This document shows positions 8,387 to 12,118 of a stretch of 12,118 nucleotides of DNA, piece after piece. The notes below the pieces were generated by a model that was not told the DNA's origin, made no database searches, and was given only the letters and a program-made list of their open reading frames with translations. The position numbers and the translations under genes were made by a program. The number at the start of each line of letters is the position of its first letter. Position 1 is the first letter of the stretch. The DNA is taken from NCBI GenBank assembly GCA_964411505.1, contig CAYPLH010000089.1, forward strand, positions 1 to 12,118, read 5' to 3'. The DNA is from CAYPLH01 sp964411505. Lineage in GTDB: Bacteria; Bacillota; Clostridia; CAYPLH01; DUMO01.

Positions 8387-8414
8387 GACTGGATGACTGA
8401 ATTTCATTTGCCCA
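8387..8414. repeat. Left member of paired inverted repeats flanking the precursor gene
   Basis: GACTGGATGACTGAA (8387-8401) is the inverse complement, with one mismatch in 15, of 8584-8598. CATTTGCCCA (8405-8414) is the exact inverse complement of 8605-8614. Both pairs bracket the precursor gene. In the transcript the 5' order is CATTTGCCCA then GACTGG..., and the 3' partners come in the same order rather than reversed, so the two stems would interlock as a pseudoknot instead of nesting. Confidence 0.6.
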
Positions 8415-8426
8415 TCCAAACAATGT

Positions 8427-8540
8427 TTAGCAGGAACCGGAACCGCCGCCGGTAGATAAACCACACAGGCAGGCGCAGTCGGCACTGGCAGAAGCATTAA
8501 CTTCAACCATTTCAGGCGCTACATAAGTAATCTTTTCCAT
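8427..8540 (-). CDS. RiPP precursor peptide, 37 residues, Cys/Gly-rich core
   Basis: This short gene fills the gap between the first radical SAM gene and the PqqD-like gene. It has the strongest ribosome binding site nearby, AAAGGAGGTG, 7 bases before the ATG. The N-terminal part begins MEKITYVAPEMVEV, which looks like the hydrophobic/acidic leaders of clostridial radical-SAM peptides. It is followed by NASASA and then the tail DCACLCGLSTGGGSGSC with Cys at 22, 24, 26 and 37. The C-x-C-x-C cluster and the terminal Cys are the likely sites for YcaO azoline or thioamide chemistry and for radical SAM crosslinks; Ser29, Thr30, Ser34 and Ser36 are others. No Gly-Gly cleavage site is present. A-S-A at 18-20 could be a signal-peptidase-type site, giving a 17-residue core. 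I do not recognise it as a described peptide. The gene call is strong; the product structure is unknown. Confidence 0.9.
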   Translation of the reverse strand: MEKITYVAPEMVEVNASASADCACLCGLSTGGGSGSC

Positions 8541-8545
8541 ATTTT

Positions 8546-8555
8546 CACCTCCTTT
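8546..8555 (-). promoter_or_regulatory. Strong ribosome binding site of the precursor gene
   Basis: AAAGGAGGTG on the minus strand is a near-perfect anti-16S match, with 7 bases between GGAGG and the ATG at 8540. It is stronger than the sites of the flanking enzyme genes, which fits the need for more substrate peptide than enzyme. Confidence 0.85.
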
Positions 8556-8583
8556 GCTTTTTATTCGCATTGAATTACTAATT

Positions 8584-8614
8584 TTCAGTCAGCCAGTCTC
8601 TACTTGGGCAAATG
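8584..8614. repeat. Right member of paired inverted repeats flanking the precursor gene
   Basis: TTCAGTCAGCCAGTC (8584-8598) and TGGGCAAATG (8605-8614) are the inverse complements of the elements at 8387-8401 (14 of 15) and 8405-8414 (10 of 10). They lie just downstream of the radical SAM stop and upstream of the precursor's ribosome binding site. Confidence 0.6.
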
Positions 8615-8618
8615 CAAG

Positions 8619-9944
8619 TTATTCTATAGAAATTAATTTGTTTTTTACATATAATAAGCTAATGAGTTGGCGCTTATATGCTTCACAAATTGGCAAATGA
8701 TTTTTATAAATTGAACCAGAATATGATTTGTGATACATTCTACATCCTCCTCCACACAAATACTTAAAATCACATTCATTGCATCCCTCAAGTTTATCAA
8801 CATGAAGTTCTTTCGTTATTTTCTTCACTCTACCTAAAATAATTTCAAAATCTTCTTCCAACAAATTACCTAAATAATATTGATCTTCATATGTCATCCT
8901 GCATGGATAAACGTCTCCCTTTTCATTTATATATATTTCTGACATACCCATTCCGCAACTCACTTTTCTACCATTTGGAAAGAAAAAGTCTTGGATTATT
9001 GAGTATAATCCATTCTGAGCAAGTTTACACTTTGTTTTCAATATAACTTCATCGCATTTTTTTACTTCATCAAAAGAGCAACTCAAATCACTATTACTCC
9101 CCCTACCTAACGGGATATGGTTAGCTATTGTATGTACTTTCACATCAAATTCTGCATGTAAAAATGTAATTAATTCTTCTAAGTTGTCTTTATTGTATTT
9201 CGTTATGACTGTTCCAATATCGACATTGATATCATTGGCTTTTAATATCTTTATTGCTTTAATTATTTTGTCATAACTTCCTTTTCCTCTAAGCTGATCA
9301 TTTATCTCCCGTTCTGTGCTATCAAAACTAATCTTAACATAATTAAAATTTTTAAATTGCTCAACATTATATTTATTTACTAAAGAACCATTAGTTAATA
9401 AGCCACAGGATAACTCTTTTTCTTTCGCGTAACTTGCCATATCAAATACATCACTATTTAGTAATGGTTCACCACCAGTAAATACAAGCTCGACGAACCC
9501 AAAATCTTTTATTTTATCAATGATGATTTGGTATTCATGTGTAGATAAATAGCTTTTTGCCTTTGAATTTTTGATAGCGCCACAATTAGCATAACAATAT
9601 TTACATCTAAAATTACAATCAGACGATACACCCCAATATACGGAGAGTGGTCTGCTATCAATAATGTCCGGGTTTGATTTTTCAAACGGTTTCATTGCTA
9701 TCATACCAGACATTATTAACTGTAATACGAATTTATTAATTTCAATATCGTTATCTACCATATCCGCAATATTATCATTTTTTTCTTCATTCCCCAATTT
9801 TCTAACTTTACAAAACATATCATATTCGTTTTGATCAAACTTTCTACTTTTACTATTGTCAAAGTTAATTAGAAGATATAAATCTCCTTCCTTAAGTTCG
9901 ATATATCTGCTGGGAAAATAAATTTTATCCGATAGTTTAGTCAT
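8619..9944 (-). CDS. SPASM-domain radical SAM peptide maturase adjacent to the precursor
   Basis: This 441-residue enzyme has the radical SAM triad C110-x3-C114-x2-C117 (CNFRCKYC) and the SAM motif TGGEP (156-160). A seven-Cys SPASM domain has C330, C348, C388-x2-C391-x5-C397-x3-C401 and C420. The first 85 residues (SRYIELKEGDLYLLINFD, KFDQNEYDMF, VLQLIMSGMI) look like a PqqD/RRE-type leader-binding region. The family makes thioether or carbon-carbon crosslinks in ribosomal peptides. Placed directly before the precursor gene, it is the prime candidate for modifying the Cys-rich core. I prefer the ATG at 9944: GGAG sits 7 bases upstream and the start overlaps the YcaO stop as ATGACTAA. A longer form from 9989 has no ribosome binding site and would overlap YcaO by 53 bases. 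Confidence 0.93.
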   Translation of the reverse strand: MTKLSDKIYFPSRYIELKEGDLYLLINFDNSKSRKFDQNEYDMFCKVRKLGNEEKNDNIADMVDNDIEINKFVLQLIMSGMIAMKPFEKSNPDIIDSRPLSVYWGVSSDCNFRCKYCYANCGAIKNSKAKSYLSTHEYQIIIDKIKDFGFVELVFTGGEPLLNSDVFDMASYAKEKELSCGLLTNGSLVNKYNVEQFKNFNYVKISFDSTEREINDQLRGKGSYDKIIKAIKILKANDINVDIGTVITKYNKDNLEELITFLHAEFDVKVHTIANHIPLGRGSNSDLSCSFDEVKKCDEVILKTKCKLAQNGLYSIIQDFFFPNGRKVSCGMGMSEIYINEKGDVYPCRMTYEDQYYLGNLLEEDFEIILGRVKKITKELHVDKLEGCNECDFKYLCGGGCRMYHKSYSGSIYKNHLPICEAYKRQLISLLYVKNKLISIE

Positions 9945-11730
9945 AACTACTCTCCATCCATTCTTGATATTTTGCTGATATTTTTTCATGAAATTTAACG
10001 ATTAAGTGATGACGGCACTCATCAACATAATTACAAGAATCGCAATCAAAACATTTTAGTTGATGGAAATCTTCTAAATATTTTTCGAAGCAAACTATTT
10101 CAATAGAAGAATCAACAATTTCATTATCAAAAATTTTAAGTAATACCTTTTTAACTTCTTTTATAGGAATATTTTTTATTTTTAGAGCATAAATGGTTTC
10201 CCTTAAACAGCGATAAATCGTTCCGTTTCTTGAGTTTGATAAATTGCTAAAAGTAATAAAGCTATCTAAACATTCTAACGCTTCATTAAATCTTTTTATC
10301 TTTGAATATAATAAAAATTTGAGATATAAATTATTGGTTTTTGAAAAGATATTAGCTTCGTTTAATGGTAATCCAACTAACGGTAAAATCGTATCATGCG
10401 ATGCATAATAATTGTTGTCAATAAAATCAATAATGCTTAAAAGATCATTATTGTCACAACTATTTATTGTAGAAATGCTTTTTTTGATGTTCAAAAATTC
10501 ATGACGTTTTCTAATGTAATTTTCATCAATGATATTTACATAACTTATCTCTGGAATTATACCATGTACTGCAGGAAACCCCAAGAATGATACATTCCGA
10601 TGGAAAAAACTCCAATTGTTCCGAGTGATTATTTCAAGCATAAATTTAAGTAAAACATTGTTGTCAGCAACACCGCTATCATCGTTAAACCATGATTCAC
10701 TAAGATCATAAGAACTTTCATCACCAAAGATTGTGTAGGGATATGTTCCATTTCCATCACGAAATATTTTTTCAAAATTTCTTCCAGTATCTTTGCTTTC
10801 TATAAATGAAAAAGATTTAAGCCACAGATTTGAGTTTATAAATTTTCGTCCTTGAAAAAGTTCTGTTATTGTGCGCTCTGCCGCAATCGATAGAATTGGA
10901 TGCGCTCCGAATTTAAAAAAATATTTTCCGGTTTCTTTATCTACAAAATACATGCCAACGACAGGGAGACCCATTCCCAAAGAACAATCTTTAAATGTAA
11001 TCTCGTATTTACCTTTCCTTTTTATCAAGTCTAAAACATTTAACATATCTTGTGAAAAATTTATTTTCTCAACGGGCAAATCAGGCGGTACATGTTTTCC
11101 TTCACCGATAATCTTATTTGAATACCTTTCAAAAATTTCACTAATACTTTGTACCAATGCTTCCGAGTATGTATTACCAGCCGCCATTCCATTACTTGCA
11201 TATATATGTTCAATTAATTTCGCGGGCAAATACACAGTCGCTCCACTAACATAATCTACATAAGGAATACAAAGAAACATATCTTGATTGCACTCATAAG
11301 AATTATTGATTTTTTTCATATCAAAAATATTCGTTAAATTTATTGCATTTTCAAAGCCTTTAACATAATTTGGGTATTGAATAAATGCTACGGATGTCTC
11401 GTCTGGAGCATAATAGAACTTCGTATTAGCCGTGTCAAAGATTGTTGGATATGTAAATTTATATAATGCGTAATTTTGAATCCGTTCCATCAATTCGCCA
11501 TAAGCACTCGCCAAAGCAATTTCTTTCGACATACCTTTGCCGTTTGTTCCAAGACCTATTCCATCGATGATTAATCTTACTGAATAAAGCCCATCAAATC
11601 CTTCGCATGGTTTTTCCGTTACATTAATTTCATTTTCAGAAAGAATACCTCGAATTTTATCGATGGTTGTTGATAATGAGGAATCCTTATAAATATTTTC
11701 TTTCATTTGTTTTTCATCTCTCTTTTTCAT
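9937..11730 (-). CDS. YcaO-family ATP-dependent enzyme (full-length, E. coli YcaO-like)
   Basis: YcaO proteins use ATP to activate backbone amides, giving azolines or thioamides. All nucleotide and magnesium ligands are visible: S75-x3-E79-x2-E82-R83 (SAYGELMER), GNTYSEALVQSISEIFER (185-202; E198, E201, R202) and ERTITELFQGR (285-295; R286, E290). The numbering is almost that of E. coli YcaO, and the 597-residue length matches its 586 with a helical C-terminal half. There is no PxPxP C-terminus as in typical azoline-forming cyclodehydratases, and no TfuA gene beside it. The C-terminus carries C560-x2-C563-x2-C566-x5-C572 and two His, a likely metal or Fe-S site. It seems to be the first gene of the operon. 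The ATG at 11730 lacks a clear ribosome binding site; the ATG at 11706 (589 residues) is possible. Confidence 0.93.
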   Translation of the reverse strand: MKKRDEKQMKENIYKDSSLSTTIDKIRGILSENEINVTEKPCEGFDGLYSVRLIIDGIGLGTNGKGMSKEIALASAYGELMERIQNYALYKFTYPTIFDTANTKFYYAPDETSVAFIQYPNYVKGFENAINLTNIFDMKKINNSYECNQDMFLCIPYVDYVSGATVYLPAKLIEHIYASNGMAAGNTYSEALVQSISEIFERYSNKIIGEGKHVPPDLPVEKINFSQDMLNVLDLIKRKGKYEITFKDCSLGMGLPVVGMYFVDKETGKYFFKFGAHPILSIAAERTITELFQGRKFINSNLWLKSFSFIESKDTGRNFEKIFRDGNGTYPYTIFGDESSYDLSESWFNDDSGVADNNVLLKFMLEIITRNNWSFFHRNVSFLGFPAVHGIIPEISYVNIIDENYIRKRHEFLNIKKSISTINSCDNNDLLSIIDFIDNNYYASHDTILPLVGLPLNEANIFSKTNNLYLKFLLYSKIKRFNEALECLDSFITFSNLSNSRNGTIYRCLRETIYALKIKNIPIKEVKKVLLKIFDNEIVDSSIEIVCFEKYLEDFHQLKCFDCDSCNYVDECRHHLIVKFHEKISAKYQEWMESSYD

Positions 11731-11966
11731 CAGATTTTTTACTACTGCGAACCCACCTTATTTCCCCCTCTCTACATACTGCACTTTTCAACATTTCATC
11801 TTTTTCAGATTTCAGAACTTTACACATTTCTACTTCAACTACATATGTTACAGCAATATAAATCAAATGCAGCAGTCTTACTTTATGGCATATTGTGCTC
11901 TCACACTCTTTCAGATGCTGCATGTTTCCCTGTTATACCGTCCTCTCCAGGCATTAAACAAATGCG
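11731..11966 (-). other. Probable operon leader region
   Basis: This region lies between the 3' end of the upstream gene and YcaO. It contains a possible promoter at its far end and, just inside the predicted transcript, the 8-base inverted repeat ATGCAGCA / TGCTGCAT (11916-11923 with 11867-11874, 41-base loop). If the promoter is right, the untranslated leader is about 195 bases, long enough for regulation. I see no recognised riboswitch or T-box, and no terminator hairpin with a T-run before YcaO. Confidence 0.4.
11932..11961 (-). promoter_or_regulatory. Possible sigma-70/sigma-A promoter of the operon
   Basis: On the minus strand TTGTTT (11956-11961) is followed after 18 bases by TATAAC (11932-11937), 4 of 6 and 5 of 6 matches to the consensus. 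It lies just past the stop of the upstream gene and pointing into the operon. Such matches are frequent in AT-rich DNA, so the call is tentative. Confidence 0.35.
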
Positions 11967-12118
11967 CTAGGTCACATTGTTAGCAAAATAATTCCCCAAT
12001 GTAATAGCAAATATATGCAAATTAGCTTTATCAGGAAGTAAAATTGATTTAATATTTTTATTTCCTTTTAAATAATATGTCTGAGCAAGTAATCTAGCGG
12101 AAAATTCAGGTACAAATG
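11967..12118 (-). CDS. 3' end of an unrecognised protein gene, cut by the window edge
   Basis: One minus-strand frame is open from the window edge to a TAG at 11967-11969, giving the last 49 or so residues of a protein. It includes FVPEFSARLLAQTYYLKG and ILLPDKANLHIFAITLGNYF and ends FANNVT. AT-rich codon use like the operon's and a mixed hydrophobic/charged pattern suggest real coding sequence, and the other two minus-strand frames stop early. I do not recognise the family. It is transcribed in the same direction as the operon, so it could belong to it, although the gap to YcaO is over 230 bases. Confidence 0.55.
   Translation of the reverse strand, partial: FVPEFSARLLAQTYYLKGNKNIKSILLPDKANLHIFAITLGNYFANNVT

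Noticed and set aside
8391..8418. Local hairpin TGGATG/CATCCA after the precursor gene as a terminator
   Set aside because: The stem is 6 bp with a 16-base loop, and no T-run follows in the transcription direction. The long-range pairing across the precursor is stronger.
9945..9989. Upstream start giving a 456-residue radical SAM protein
   Set aside because: There is no ribosome binding site before 9989 and it would overlap YcaO by 53 bases. The ATG at 9944 has GGAG at good spacing.
10871..11254. Plus-strand reading frame of 127 residues
   Set aside because: It is antisense to the YcaO catalytic core, whose conserved motifs prove the minus-strand reading.
9937..11730. Canonical azoline-forming cyclodehydratase with E1-like partner
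   Set aside because: No PxPxP terminus, no E1-like or ocin-ThiF partner and no dehydrogenase gene are visible. The protein matches the long E. coli YcaO layout instead.
11714..11923. A 69-residue minus-strand reading frame starting at ATG 11923 and overlapping the YcaO start
   Set aside because: It has only a weak AGGG site, shows no recognisable motif and runs through the predicted leader and its inverted repeat. It could be a leader peptide, but nothing positive supports it.
1..12118. tRNA, rRNA, CRISPR arrays or insertion sequences
   Set aside because: I saw no spaced direct repeats, no cloverleaf with conserved arms and no transposase in the window.

Overview
The window reads as low-GC Firmicute DNA, probably from a clostridial anaerobe. 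The genes are AT-rich, and many carry strong AGGAGG-type ribosome binding sites. Two SPASM radical-SAM enzymes suggest anaerobic growth. No species can be named from the sequence.

Nearly the whole window (907-11730) is one minus-strand operon, transcribed right to left, with genes that overlap or lie within about 25 bases in most places. In order of transcription it encodes: a full-length YcaO-family ATP-dependent enzyme (9937-11730); a SPASM radical-SAM enzyme with an N-terminal PqqD/RRE-like region (8619-9944); a 37-residue Cys/Gly-rich precursor peptide that is easy to miss (8427-8540); a stand-alone PqqD-like protein (8074-8349); a soluble S26-type signal-peptidase-like protein (7379-8074); an acyl carrier protein (7141-7386); a second SPASM radical-SAM enzyme (5740-7140); a BtrH_N/C39-like acyltransferase or peptidase (4760-5719); a small two-helix membrane protein (4466-4753); an ABC exporter (2662-4440); and a free-standing adenylation-thiolation (A-T) protein (907-2646). 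The A domain's ten specificity residues read D-I-L-Q-M-G-M-I-W-K, very close to the classical glycine code DILQLGLIWK.

The natural reading is a biosynthetic locus for a ribosomally made, post-translationally modified peptide (RiPP). The precursor would be recognised through PqqD/RRE elements and modified by YcaO (azoline or thioamide type chemistry) and by one or two radical-SAM enzymes. It would be cleaved by the S26-like protease, perhaps after an A-S-A site just before the Cys-rich core, and exported by the ABC protein. The unusual part is a carrier-protein module (Gly-type A-T protein, free ACP, BtrH-like transferase). This resembles the logic of aminoglycoside and NRPS side-chain loading, and suggests that an aminoacyl (glycyl) or acyl group is attached to the peptide. 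I do not recognise a described RiPP class with this set. The end product, the order of steps and the role of glycine are inference.

The flanks differ in character. On the left (64-591) is a more GC-rich fragment of a phage-tail/LamG-like beta-sandwich protein, apparently cut at both ends, followed by a hairpin with a T-run. The stretch 592-906 has no gene. On the right, 11731-11966 looks like a roughly 195-base operon leader with a possible promoter. The last 152 bases hold the 3' end of an unrecognised minus-strand gene that runs off the window.
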